DNA from: Spirochaetota bacterium
GTDB lineage: Bacteria > Spirochaetota > UBA4802 > JAFGJZ01
DNA: 64,000 nt
Assembly: GCA_027858855.1 (NCBI GenBank)
Contig: JAQIBV010000031.1
Coordinates: forward strand, 1-64,000
Direction: 5' to 3'
Every line of letters begins with the position of its first letter. The first letter of the stretch is position 1. Below are positions 33,398 to 41,852 of the stretch, in pieces. The notes under the pieces are model-generated. The model was given only the letters and a program-made list of their open reading frames with translations, had not been told where the DNA came from and searched no databases. The position numbers and the translations under genes are program-made.

Positions 33398-34431
33398 GAA
33401 CAAAAATAGTAATTCTTTCAATTCTTCTCATATTTTTTACTCAGACATTAGTGTCGCAGACAGCAGTGTCTGAGCGGATAACTATGTTCAATTCTGAAAC
33501 AGAGACTCCCGGATGGATTGGAGTAGTCCTTGGCAGGGTGGTCTCTTTGGGTGTTCGCGAAATTGCTGACGAAGATTTGCGTCAGTTAGCTCAGGAGCGT
33601 ACTAAAGTAACTGTGCGACTACAAAGCAAGGAGGGTATTCTTAAAGGAGATACTCTCTATATTGTAAATGCCAAAAATTTAATAGTATCCCGATTCGAGG
33701 TGATAACAATAACTGAGAGTCGCTCTTTTGGTTATCTGCTTGTCGGTTACGGTAATTTCAGGCGGGTTCAAACTAATTTTCGTGTTGTACAGCATTCTAA
33801 AGAATCAGCTGGAAAGACTGCCTATATACATAAAGCACGGGGGGATTATCATCGTAAGAATGGTGATGTTGCAAAAGCTATTGTTGAATATGAACGTTCA
33901 GTTCATCTGAATGATAAGTATGCTGAATCTCATATAGAACTTGGGTATATTTATCTGAAGAAGAATATATATCAGTATGCGCTTCGTGCCTTCGAAAAAG
34001 CCTATAAAGCTCGTGCGTTCATATATGATAATGAAGATCTGTTGCGCCTCTATTCGGGTATAATCCAGGTGAGAAGCTACAATGCCTATACTCTTGAGAT
34101 TTCGAACCGTGCAATAATAAAACGAAACATTGATGAAGGAATCAAGGTGGCAAAAGAGGCTAGTGAGAAATTTCCTGATGTTTATCAGTTTCATTTTGAT
34201 CTGGGACGCTTTTATTATGAAAATCCTGAGTCACAAGATGTTAAGGCGAAATATCATTTTTTAAAGGTAATCGAACTACGACCCGACCATGTTGAGTCGC
34301 TGGTAATGCTTGCAGAACTGTATTTGAAACACAACAATCCGGATCGTGCAACCAGCTATGCACGAAAAGCCCTCGAAAGTGACCCCACAAATAATCGCGC
34401 ACGCGATATTGTTTACAGGGTCGAAAATTAA
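33394..34431 (+). CDS. Exported TPR protein
   Basis: 345 residues. A signal peptide (about 1-21) is followed by a beta-rich domain (about 35-125: VTVRLQSKEGILKGDTLYIVN) and four or five tetratricopeptide repeats (HKARGDYHRKNGDVAKAIVEYERS, SHIELGYIYLKKNIYQYALRAFEKA, LVMLAELYLKHNNPDRATSYARKALES). Probably periplasmic scaffold for envelope assembly; coupled by ATGA overlap to the LysM-M23 gene. Confidence 0.8.
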   Translation: MRTKIVILSILLIFFTQTLVSQTAVSERITMFNSETETPGWIGVVLGRVVSLGVREIADEDLRQLAQERTKVTVRLQSKEGILKGDTLYIVNAKNLIVSRFEVITITESRSFGYLLVGYGNFRRVQTNFRVVQHSKESAGKTAYIHKARGDYHRKNGDVAKAIVEYERSVHLNDKYAESHIELGYIYLKKNIYQYALRAFEKAYKARAFIYDNEDLLRLYSGIIQVRSYNAYTLEISNRAIIKRNIDEGIKVAKEASEKFPDVYQFHFDLGRFYYENPESQDVKAKYHFLKVIELRPDHVESLVMLAELYLKHNNPDRATSYARKALESDPTNNRARDIVYRVEN

Positions 34432-34780
34432 TCAAACTAATCCAGTAAAATACCCTACCACAAAAATCAGAGCTTATCCTGGAATAACTAACAAAGTATT
34501 TATCAAATACTATACAATATAGTATTTGACAAGCAGATGTTATAAACAGGATATAAACAAAAGCGTATACTATAACAGATAATGTGTATGATTTACTATA
34601 ATCAATATTTAGCTTTTCAAGGCTACATTCTGGAAAATGGAACTTTTATAGTGTTCTATGCTAATTTTAGAATTTCCTTTTTGTGATTAAACTTGATCAT
34701 ATATTTAATGATGTTATCTTTAGTTGACTGCAATATTACTTATTAAGAGGTTACTTTATAATGATTTTGGTTAGTTGGAT
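34432..34780. promoter_or_regulatory. Regulatory region before the cyclase-like genes, with inverted repeat
   Basis: CAAATACTATA and TATAGTATTTG (34504-34528) are a perfect 11-bp inverted repeat with spacer CAA. Its right arm runs into TTGACA (34526-34531), a perfect -35, so the repeat would cover the promoter like an operator. A -10 at TATAAA (34552-34557) would need a 20-base spacer. ATACTATA recurs about 50 bases downstream. The rest is AT-rich without a gene. Confidence 0.5.
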
Positions 34781-35701
34781 ATGAAAGCGGACAAGGATTT
34801 TACTAAACTCGTCGCTCAATCTCTGTCTGAATCCATAGATCAGAGGTCAATGGTTCATCTTGCGCGTGAAATAATGCCTGAGTATAATATTGAATCTTAC
34901 TCAAATTTACCGAGCAGCCTTGATATCCCACGGTTGGATGTAGCCCGACAAATCGTAGCCGACATGAATAACTTTAATCTGCTAATTCCTTTTGTAAATG
35001 TTTTTTTCTCTATACAATCAAAAGGATATAAGGGGCGCAAATACAAAATATCAAAATTGCGAAGTATTGTTGTTAAACTCTTCGATATGGGATTTAGTAT
35101 AGATCCGGTCACAGGGCAGGTTTACGAAGATCCTCAATACAGGATAAGCAAAAACTGGGGTGTTCTTCAGGAGGGTATTGACTATCCCTTTACTTTTGTC
35201 TGGTATGATATTGTTGAATCATCAATACATCTTAAAAAAAATTCTCATCGTGATGTTCTTGCATTTTATCAAAAATATCATAATCTTGTACGGTCATCAA
35301 CAGAATCAAGGAATGGACGAATCTGGCATATTGAAGGTGACGGTATTTTAACTGCTTTTCACTTTGGAGATCACTCCTCAACGGCTCTGTTCAGTGGTAT
35401 TGAGGTTCTACACAGCCTTTACAAGTATAACCTTTTTGAAAACGTACTTGATAATCCTATCAAAATACGCATTGGACTTAACACAGGTGTAACCGATTAT
35501 ATTGAAAATCATGATATGTTAAAAACAAAAGAGCCTGTAAAGGACGTGATCAATCTGGAAAAAATATCACTATCAGACACAATAGTCGCGACAAATACGG
35601 TTATGACATCTGTTGAAGGGGTACTTGCCTCAGTATTTGAATTCAAAGATTTGAACAAGAAAGGTTCATATTTTGTCTATGATGTGAAATGGGAGAATTA
35701 G
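34781..35701 (+). CDS. Class III cyclase-like protein (partly degenerate)
   Basis: 306 residues, soluble. Residues 1-130 form a helical domain of unknown family. Residues 135-306 are a class III nucleotidyl cyclase homology domain: first metal Asp143 in YDIVESS, second Asp187 in GDGILTAF, then KIRIGLNTGV. In the last motif the Asn is kept (N258 in VINLEK) but the Arg is Ile262, so activity is doubtful though better preserved than in the 15590 protein. ATG at 34781 is preferred over TTG at 34775; no strong ribosome binding site. The next gene follows with no gap. Confidence 0.75.
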   Translation: MKADKDFTKLVAQSLSESIDQRSMVHLAREIMPEYNIESYSNLPSSLDIPRLDVARQIVADMNNFNLLIPFVNVFFSIQSKGYKGRKYKISKLRSIVVKLFDMGFSIDPVTGQVYEDPQYRISKNWGVLQEGIDYPFTFVWYDIVESSIHLKKNSHRDVLAFYQKYHNLVRSSTESRNGRIWHIEGDGILTAFHFGDHSSTALFSGIEVLHSLYKYNLFENVLDNPIKIRIGLNTGVTDYIENHDMLKTKEPVKDVINLEKISLSDTIVATNTVMTSVEGVLASVFEFKDLNKKGSYFVYDVKWEN

Positions 35702-36688
35702 ATGAATATATATCTTTTTACTAACAGCAAAAAAATCAGTTCTCTTTTTTCATCTATTTCGAAAGACTACGAGCTTCTTACTCTTAAACGGGATATGTAT
35801 GCTGATACAATCAATTCTGTTAGTCCAGGTGATCTAATCTATTATGACATACAGGGTTTAACCTCCGATCAACTTTTTCAGAATATTTCAGATTTTTTGG
35901 AAAATGTTGCGATCAATTTCGGAATAATAGACCCAACATCCGAAATCGCATCTATTTCTGATCTTTTTTTTGACGGGTTTTGTGATTATATTTCAAAAAA
36001 AGAGCTTATGCATCCTATCAGTCCGGCAAGAATAAAAAAAGTCCGCAATTATAAGAATTTTTGTATAACTAATCAAGTAGTTAAAAACAGTGCTACACCT
36101 ATCAATATCAAGAAACCGGTACAGGGTTGGAAATCAATAAAAGAGGGTGATGAGTACACATTTTATATATTATATTTCCGTCTGGAAGAGGTGGCTTTAC
36201 TTCAGAATCATTTCGGATATGAGTTTACCGAATCAATTATAAATACAGTACGTGATTATCTAAGATCTTTTTTCGGCTCATATGAAGGGAAATTATGGAT
36301 TACTGATGATAATAAGGCTCTGTTTTTGTTTCCCTATAAAGAGAACAATCAGCGGATTATTCTGGGTATTTACCAATTCCTTTTAAATAAAATACTGTTT
36401 TCAGGTGAAATACTTAAATCTCCTGTAATTGTAAACCCCACCTTTATTCTTCATCTTGGCAACATTATGTATTTAAACGAAGAAATGTCTGGTAAGTCTG
36501 TATCAGACGCCTTGAATTTCATATTTCATGCTGCCAACTCGTATGTGACTGCTGGTAATTTTTATGTATCAGATTCTGTATTCAACATCATACCAACTCC
36601 TATTGCCTCATTTTTCAAAAGAGCTCCATCTTTTGAGGGGCATGATTTTATGGTAATGCGCAATCAGATAATCGGTGATAAGGGATAG
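35702..36688 (+). CDS. Uncharacterised protein, receiver-like N-terminus and cyclase/GGDEF-like core
   Basis: 328 residues, soluble. The N-terminal 110 residues resemble a pseudo-receiver (IYLFTNSKKISSLFSSI ... PGDLIYYDIQGL ... FGIIDPTSEI). The C-terminal part is a mixed alpha/beta domain (YTFYILYFRLEEVALLQNHFGYEFTESIINTVRDYLRSFF ... GKLWITDDNKALFLFPY) whose strand order recalls cyclase or GGDEF domains. It lacks metal-binding Asp residues and the GGDEF signature. Translationally coupled to the preceding cyclase-like gene, so the two probably act together. Family assignment is tentative. Confidence 0.6.
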   Translation: MNIYLFTNSKKISSLFSSISKDYELLTLKRDMYADTINSVSPGDLIYYDIQGLTSDQLFQNISDFLENVAINFGIIDPTSEIASISDLFFDGFCDYISKKELMHPISPARIKKVRNYKNFCITNQVVKNSATPINIKKPVQGWKSIKEGDEYTFYILYFRLEEVALLQNHFGYEFTESIINTVRDYLRSFFGSYEGKLWITDDNKALFLFPYKENNQRIILGIYQFLLNKILFSGEILKSPVIVNPTFILHLGNIMYLNEEMSGKSVSDALNFIFHAANSYVTAGNFYVSDSVFNIIPTPIASFFKRAPSFEGHDFMVMRNQIIGDKG

Positions 36689-36706
36689 TACTATAAGTCT
36701 TTTAAA

Positions 36707-36728
36707 AGTACTTTTTCTATGAGGCAAT
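36707..36728 (+). repeat. Island repeat, copy 1 (left boundary)
   Basis: AGTACTTTTT-CTATGAGGCAAT, one T shorter than copy 2. It lies 19 bases after the stop of the 35702 gene and is followed by a hairpin-capable segment (GACAAA ... TTTGTC, 36740-36757). About 70% of positions still match copy 3 over the next 20-25 bases. Confidence 0.6.
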
Positions 36729-36760
36729 GTGGTGCTTCTGACAAAGAAAATTTTGTCTTA

Positions 36761-36807
36761 GGTCGCACCCCCAGGACGCCGAGCAGCAAAGACCTTGATT
36801 TGCGACC
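36761..36807. repeat. GC-rich stem-loop in AT-rich island
   Basis: GGTCGCA and TGCGACC are exact inverted repeats 33 bases apart. The enclosed bases are GC-rich, unlike the surroundings. The element sits directly after repeat copy 1 and may be part of a recombination or regulatory site. The region from here to 37008 holds no other convincing gene. Confidence 0.45.
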
Positions 36808-37008
36808 AGGGCATTACAAAGGATAACATGAGTTCGACAAAACTTTGCAGTACTAAAATAGGTTCATTGTGAATGCGGCACCTGTTTTAAACTTCCTGTT
36901 ATAGGTGTGATTTATAGCCTTCCTGCCATATCAAAAAATTTTTTGTTCTCTTATACAATACTCTTCAGTCAGGGGTACCTGAAAGACAAAAAGAAGGAGT
37001 GAATTATT

Positions 37009-37107
37009 ATGAATGAGCAAGAAGAAAAACCTGAGAAAAAACAAAATTATATAAACCAAAAATCAATTGAAACTGAAAATTCAGAAAATTTAGATCAAAT
37101 GTTGTGA
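37009..37107 (+). CDS. Predicted 32-residue peptide
   Basis: ATG at 37009 is preceded by AAGAAGGAG with a 9-base spacer, one of the better ribosome binding sites in the region. The peptide is highly charged and hydrophilic (MNEQEEKPEKKQNYINQKS ... LDQML) with no membrane segment. It ends at TGA; the frame then stays open for 26 more codons (IYQKNFFCKCE ...) to TAA at 37188. It lies 370 bases upstream of the caspase-like gene on the same strand. It could be a leader-type or substrate peptide (inference) or a gene remnant. Confidence 0.5.
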   Translation: MNEQEEKPEKKQNYINQKSIETENSENLDQML

Positions 37108-37478
37108 ATTTACCAAAAAAATTTTTTCTGTAAATGTGAAATTCTAATATCTTTGCGTAACAAGAACTTCTTTTTACCAGCTATTTAAGATTGTTTCGAA
37201 CTAATTTTTATTAGGGAGTGGGGTGGTTTTTTTCTAACGTGAATTTATGCGAAGTCAAATATTCTATAGGCTATTGACGTTGTTGTGTGTAATATAAGAT
37301 ATTCTTGTTTTAAAGATAAAATCGTTTATTGATGTCAGGTTTATGCGCAACTACGTTAAGACTTCTATCAGTTATATGATGTTGCCGTAAGTTTCTATGA
37401 ATATATTAGTAATTTAATTGACGTTTAAATTTATTGTATTCAAATTATCCAAAATTAAATGAAAATCAAGGGTATTAC
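37108..37478. other. AT-rich non-coding segment between peptide and caspase-like gene
   Basis: No gene is supported here. Directly after the peptide stop codon ATTTAC and GTAAAT flank an A-run/T-run pair (37108-37135), able to form a weak hairpin that could act as terminator. A TTG at 37434 opens the caspase-like frame but lacks a ribosome binding site. Confidence 0.4.
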
Positions 37479-38084
37479 ATGCATAATCCATTCAAAGTAA
37501 AAATTAAAATTATTTGCGATATTGAAACACATGATTGGGCTATTTCTATTAGAACCTTTTTAGAGCTTCTATTATTCCAATGTGATTTATGCTATTTTCA
37601 ATGGAAGTCCCATATCGATGACTATATCAATTGCTCAGAAAACTATGACTTTACAATTTTATGCCTGCATGGTATGCATCAAAAAAATGACAGGTATCAC
37701 TTAATAAGTGTAATTGACACAGACATACAAGATGCTGAGAAAAATAGAATTAGGTATGAATTTAGAAATAAAGAGTATGTAATAAAAAATAAATCTGGAA
37801 TATTGATTTCAATTGGGTGTGGAATTGGCGGAAAAGAGTTCGCCGAAGTAGTGAAAAAAATGGGTTATTCTAATTTTATTGGAAATAAAACTGAATTATT
37901 AACTTTTGGGCAGGTTATTCTTTGGATACAATTATTTTTTGAATTTATTACTCGCCCTAATTTTATTAGTCATTCAACCATTGAATTATTAAATTTAAAT
38001 CAAAACAATATAGTAGATGCCACAAATTACAGTAATTACATTTGTGAAACAAAAAAAAAGCATTTTGCTTTATTTTCCTTTTAA
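37479..38084 (+). CDS. Caspase/CHAT-like predicted cysteine peptidase
   Basis: 201 residues, soluble, no family named with certainty. The order of elements fits a clan CD (caspase/CHAT) core: a first strand (KVKIKIICDI), a long helix, a hydrophobic strand ending in His-Gly (FTILCLHGM, His64), and a later strand ending in Gly-Cys (GILISIGCGIGG, Cys114). After that come a helix (KEFAEVVKKMG) and a strand (NFIG), as in CHAT domains. The dyad would be His64/Cys114. ATG at 37479 has AAGGG upstream; the TTG at 37434 would add 15 residues not matching the fold. AT-rich codon use differs from neighbours. It lies in the repeat-bracketed island with a small peptide gene upstream. Confidence 0.55.
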   Translation: MHNPFKVKIKIICDIETHDWAISIRTFLELLLFQCDLCYFQWKSHIDDYINCSENYDFTILCLHGMHQKNDRYHLISVIDTDIQDAEKNRIRYEFRNKEYVIKNKSGILISIGCGIGGKEFAEVVKKMGYSNFIGNKTELLTFGQVILWIQLFFEFITRPNFISHSTIELLNLNQNNIVDATNYSNYICETKKKHFALFSF

Positions 38085-38284
38085 AAAATAAAATAATGTA
38101 TATTTTTTGACATAATAGACAATATCTTATATGGTTTATCGAAACTGGAGCTGTACGTCCGTTTTAGCGATTAGCGCGGTTTGTGCGAATGCACAAAACC
38201 GTGCCAAAGTACAGTTTGCCATAAATATTCAAAAAGCATTTTCCATTTATCTCTGACGATCTCATTACACTCGATCGCAGATAT

Positions 38285-38310
38285 TTGGAGTACTTTTTTC
38301 TATGAGGCAA
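38285..38310 (+). repeat. Island repeat, copy 2
   Basis: TTGGAGTACTTTTTTCTATG followed by AGGCAA. The 3' 21 bases match copy 1 except for one inserted T. It is tandem with copy 3 at a 36-base period. Confidence 0.7.
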
Positions 38311-38320
38311 CAACATTGGT

Positions 38321-38346
38321 TTGGAGTACCTTTTTACTTGAGGCAA
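38321..38346 (+). repeat. Island repeat, copy 3
   Basis: TTGGAGTACCTTTTTACTTG followed by AGGCAA: 22 of 26 bases match copy 2. Its 3' flank aligns with the 3' flank of copy 1, including a palindromic segment in the equivalent place. Confidence 0.7.
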
Positions 38347-38359
38347 TATGTTACTTCCG

Positions 38360-38373
38360 ATAAGATATCTTAT
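38360..38373. repeat. Perfect 14-bp palindrome
   Basis: ATAAGATATCTTAT reads the same on both strands. It occupies the position, relative to repeat copy 3, that a GACAAA/TTTGTC inverted repeat has relative to copy 1, so pairing is kept although the bases differ. A second palindrome, CATAGATCTATG, follows at 38401-38412. Confidence 0.65.
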
Positions 38374-38687
38374 GTCTCATTAGAAAATTTGGCTTTTGCT
38401 CATAGATCTATGGTTTATACCCCTCTCAGATAATTCCGTTAATAGTGAAGAAATAATCAGCAGTATATCCTTCTATTTTAGCTTTTGCAGAAAAAGAAAA
38501 GACATGTCGTCTCCAAGAGCCTGTCCGTTTCTGAATGTTTTAATATCCGTGAAGAGCTGTTTGTAGATGGACTTTATCGGGGTATTAAGAACTTTGAACA
38601 ATATTTTAAAAAATCTTGAAGCTCCATATTCTACATTGTTAGTATCTGTCTGTTCTTCAATATGTTGTTTTTTTCGGCTTTATTTGA

Positions 38688-40229
38688 TTATGCTTTTTCC
38701 GGAGAGAAAAGTCGATTGTAGATAGTATTGCAGCGTTTGAGAAATAGAGCTTCTTCGGATATATGATGGATGTTTTTTAACTGCCAGCGCCAGTTGGAGT
38801 GATTCATAGTGCCGGGAGTGTTTGTGCGAAACTCTCCTGAAAACCCTAAAAGATCCTGTACCGGAATAATTACAGTTTGCGCTGTGCTACGTAGAGCCGT
38901 TTTAATAAACTTTTTATGGAAACTGCTGTTGTTTTCTATGTCAAGATACTCCTTGATATAGTCACGTGTTTCCTGGTTGATATCAGTGCCATAAAACCAG
39001 CCATTGCTGGTATTGTTATCGTGAGTACCCGTGTAGAGTATGGTATTAGGATCATCTATCGAATGCGGCAGATAGTCGTTGTCCGGTGTAAAGTCGAAAG
39101 CGAACTGTAACACCTTCATTCCTGGCAACCCCAATTCGTTACGCAGCTTACTAACCTGAGGAGTTATCATTCCAAGGTCTTCAGCAATAAAAGGCAGACT
39201 ACCAAGCTTTGCCTTCAGGAAGTCAAAGATATCTTTTCCTGGCCCCTTCTCCCACTTACCTACTATGGCGGTTTTTTCATCTTCTGGTATTGCCCAGAAA
39301 GATTCGAAAGCACGAAAATGGTCTATTCTGATTACGTCTGTCACTCCCAACAAATGGGAAAAACGGCGGTACCACCATTCGTATACCATCTCGGAGGGAG
39401 ATCCGTTTTCAAACCAGCGGTAGATCGGGTTGCCCCATCTTTGTCCGGTTTCACTAAAATAGTCAGGAGGAACGCCTGCTACCGGATCGGGCTTACCTTT
39501 TTGGTTTAATAAAAAGAGTCCCGGATTCGCCCAAGCGTCGGCACTGTCGTAGCTTATGTATATGGGAATATCTCCGATAATTTCTACAAATTTTTTATTA
39601 CAGTATTTTTTCAGATCGTGCCACTGAGTAAAAAAGAGAAACTGTATAAACATAATCTGAAGGATACTTGCCTGATAATCATTGTGAGCTTTAGCAATTG
39701 CGGAACTGTCACGTTCGGATAAAGGTTGCGGCCATGTTGTCCAGGCATAGGTTCGGTAAATGTCAGATAGCACTGTGTATAAGGCGTAGTCTTCGAGCCA
39801 ATAGCTGTTTTGTTGTCGGAACTTCTCGAACAGGTTTTTTTCTTCTGATGTGGCTTTAGTAGAGAATGCGTGATAAACTCGGCTGAAGAAACGGTTGTAC
39901 TCATCCTCAACAGTCTCGTAAGAGATAAAGTCTGAGGGTTCCATGATAGGAGGCAGCATTTCCTGCGATGTGAATGAGTAGTGATCAATAACCGAGTCAC
40001 AGTCAATAAGCATTGAGTTACCTGCGAATGCAGATGTGGATGCATAGGGAGAGAAGCCAAACTGACTTATAACCGGATTAAATGGAAGAATTTGCCAGTA
40101 TCGCACACCGGTGTTACGGAGGAAGTCTGCAAAAAAGCGGGCGTTCTTTCCAAGTGACCCGATTCCATAGGGGCCGCCCAATGATGTAATATGCAGCAAT
40201 AGTCCCGTACTTCTTTGTTGGTGATGCAT
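38688..40229 (-). CDS. malQ: 4-alpha-glucanotransferase (GH77)
   Basis: Amylomaltase transferring alpha-1,4-glucan segments in maltodextrin and glycogen metabolism. 513 residues, normal length. Motifs: RSTGLLLHITSLGGPYGIGSLG at the start, QILPFNP, the catalytic nucleophile Asp in VIRIDHFRAFESFWAIP, the acid/base Glu in FIAEDLGMI, and TGTHDNNTSNGW. It reads leftward and is separated from the phosphatase gene upstream by only 24 bases, so both may be co-transcribed. Confidence 0.97.
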   Translation of the reverse strand: MHHQQRSTGLLLHITSLGGPYGIGSLGKNARFFADFLRNTGVRYWQILPFNPVISQFGFSPYASTSAFAGNSMLIDCDSVIDHYSFTSQEMLPPIMEPSDFISYETVEDEYNRFFSRVYHAFSTKATSEEKNLFEKFRQQNSYWLEDYALYTVLSDIYRTYAWTTWPQPLSERDSSAIAKAHNDYQASILQIMFIQFLFFTQWHDLKKYCNKKFVEIIGDIPIYISYDSADAWANPGLFLLNQKGKPDPVAGVPPDYFSETGQRWGNPIYRWFENGSPSEMVYEWWYRRFSHLLGVTDVIRIDHFRAFESFWAIPEDEKTAIVGKWEKGPGKDIFDFLKAKLGSLPFIAEDLGMITPQVSKLRNELGLPGMKVLQFAFDFTPDNDYLPHSIDDPNTILYTGTHDNNTSNGWFYGTDINQETRDYIKEYLDIENNSSFHKKFIKTALRSTAQTVIIPVQDLLGFSGEFRTNTPGTMNHSNWRWQLKNIHHISEEALFLKRCNTIYNRLFSPEKA

Positions 40230-40253
40230 TAGTTACCTCTGATTTAAGGTTTG

Positions 40254-41186
40254 TTAACTGGATCTTACAAGTGGAAAGTCGATAAGTACAGCAGTCATAT
40301 CATCGAACTGTCGTTCCGGTCGCCCTATGAATTCATATATTTTTTCGTACATGGTATTTACAATTGCCTGTGGATATAGGTGAATATTTTCTTTCAGACA
40401 TTCAATTAGCCTGTCGGAACCGAACTCCTCATTCGGTTGATCCAGAGCTGTTCCTTCAATAAGACCGTCACTGAAAAAGAAAAGTGAATCGCCCTCATAA
40501 ACTACAAAATGGCACGACGTATATTTGTTGTATTTTTCTCCCAGAAGATCTCGGATCTCGGAACCCATAAGATGGCTTTTAAGGGGGATCCACCCCTTTT
40601 CGCGATTATTAAGGTTATAGATGTCCATCAGAGAGTTTTGAAAACGCCTTGCAATAAAAGGAAAGTGCATGCCGCGCGAAAAAAAGGTTAAATGAAACTT
40701 GTCGTCATCATTGGTAATGAACGTAAAAATTATACTGGCGAAATCTTTGGAATTTGAAGCCTCAAGGATGTCGGTGAAGGTGTTTCCGATTTCACGAACT
40801 ATATCTATGTATTCGAAGTGATTTTTATTGCGGTATCTTTTTTCGTACATTTTAAGTGTTGAAGTGATTGCTGAACGGAGCCTAATGAGCGTGGTATAGG
40901 CCGGAAGCCCGTGGCCGCTGATATCGGCAAATATGAACAGGTAGTTGGAATCAGGCAGCTTATACAGCTCAAAATAGTCTCCTGAAAGTATAGATCCGTA
41001 TGCACGCTGGAATCCAATACCCACATTGAGGCTTTTGCCGTAAAAATTTCCGAAAAGGTTTTTTACGGTCAATTTATCGTTTTTTCGAACCTCTTCGGCC
41101 TCAGCCTCTATCATGGAGTACTGGCGGATAATGCTTTCTATAGAGAGATTCGCATTTTTCATAAGTTTATATTGAATGTCTGACAT
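40254..41186 (-). CDS. PP2C/SpoIIE-type protein phosphatase
   Basis: 310 residues, cytoplasmic. A short helical N-terminus (about 1-50) precedes a PPM/SpoIIE serine phosphatase domain: GDYFELY, FADISGHGLPAY, FFSRGMHFPF, FFFSDGLIEGTA and a C-terminal FDDMTAVLIDF, so all metal-binding Asp residues are kept. Such RsbU-like enzymes act on anti-sigma-factor antagonists; no antagonist gene is adjacent. Upstream of malQ on the same strand. Confidence 0.9.
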   Translation of the reverse strand: MSDIQYKLMKNANLSIESIIRQYSMIEAEAEEVRKNDKLTVKNLFGNFYGKSLNVGIGFQRAYGSILSGDYFELYKLPDSNYLFIFADISGHGLPAYTTLIRLRSAITSTLKMYEKRYRNKNHFEYIDIVREIGNTFTDILEASNSKDFASIIFTFITNDDDKFHLTFFSRGMHFPFIARRFQNSLMDIYNLNNREKGWIPLKSHLMGSEIRDLLGEKYNKYTSCHFVVYEGDSLFFFSDGLIEGTALDQPNEEFGSDRLIECLKENIHLYPQAIVNTMYEKIYEFIGRPERQFDDMTAVLIDFPLVRSS

Positions 41187-41246
41187 AGAGTCCTATAATA
41201 CACCTGTGATACAAGTTGATACATTACTGTTTTTTTATCATGAGTG

Positions 41247-41624
41247 TCAAGTAAGTTGGTCAGCTCGAAAAAAATTATTATAAATAGCATCAGTTTTCAC
41301 ATGTATCTGTAGATAGTTTATAAACATCTCTTTGGAGTCGACCATAAGTGTTGAGAAAGGAATCGGATCGCCCTCTTTAAGTTTGACATATAATTCGTCG
41401 TTTTTTTTATCAATAAAGATTGCTGTTGACTCTAGAAGTTTACAGCAGCTTCCGTCACATAGAGGAAAAATAGTCGTATGTTCAAAGATGTTCTCCTCGC
41501 ATCGTTTTACCATGATGCGTGCTATTTCGTCATACTCACAGCTTATGGAGTAAGAGTGCTGATTAAGCATAATAATTTTCTGATCAATCTCCTCATTCAG
41601 CTGATTAAATTGAGAATAGTTCAT
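41247..41624 (-). CDS. Uncharacterised small protein
   Basis: 125 residues, not recognised. The central part has the pattern EHTTIFPLCDGSCCKLLESTAIFIDKKN with a Cys cluster (CDGSCC). It contains no membrane segment. The ATG at 41624 is chosen because AAGGAAGG precedes it; a longer frame starts at 41675. It lies 60 bases upstream of the PP2C phosphatase gene and may share its transcript. Confidence 0.65.
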   Translation of the reverse strand: MNYSQFNQLNEEIDQKIIMLNQHSYSISCEYDEIARIMVKRCEENIFEHTTIFPLCDGSCCKLLESTAIFIDKKNDELYVKLKEGDPIPFSTLMVDSKEMFINYLQIHVKTDAIYNNFFRADQLT

Positions 41625-41852
41625 AATAACCTTCCTTGAAATTGGAGCATTAAAGTGAATAAAAATAAAAGACACCCTCTTCTGTTAGATATCGACACAT
41701 TTTAATGTTTCATTAGGCCAGTATTAAAAATGGCTGAAAATTGCTAATATTAATCAATTTTTATGAGTATAATTGACTCATTACTATAACATATTGACAA
41801 ATAAGCGGTCAAAAATAAAGATTATACTTCACCTTTTATAGAATGGTTGTTA

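Larger units (their letters stand above)
38085..38687. other. Gene-poor right flank of island
   Basis: About 600 bases without a supported gene. It holds an inverted repeat around GGTTTGTGC / GCACAAAACC (38178-38200, one bulge), two tandem copies of the island repeat, and two perfect palindromes. A 44-codon open frame (38485-38619; SECFNIREELFVDGLYRG ... FEQYFKKS) looks protein-like but has no ribosome binding site and may be the decayed end of a lost gene. Confidence 0.5.

Noticed and set aside
37150-37370. Possible integron attC site (TTGCGTAAC ... ACGTTAAG)
   Set aside because: The outer motifs do not match RYYYAAC / GTTRRRY in complementary positions, and no integrase is seen in the window.
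37434-37478. TTG start extending the caspase-like protein by 15 residues
   Set aside because: No ribosome binding site precedes it, whereas AAGGG precedes the ATG at 37479 and the first predicted strand begins just after that ATG.
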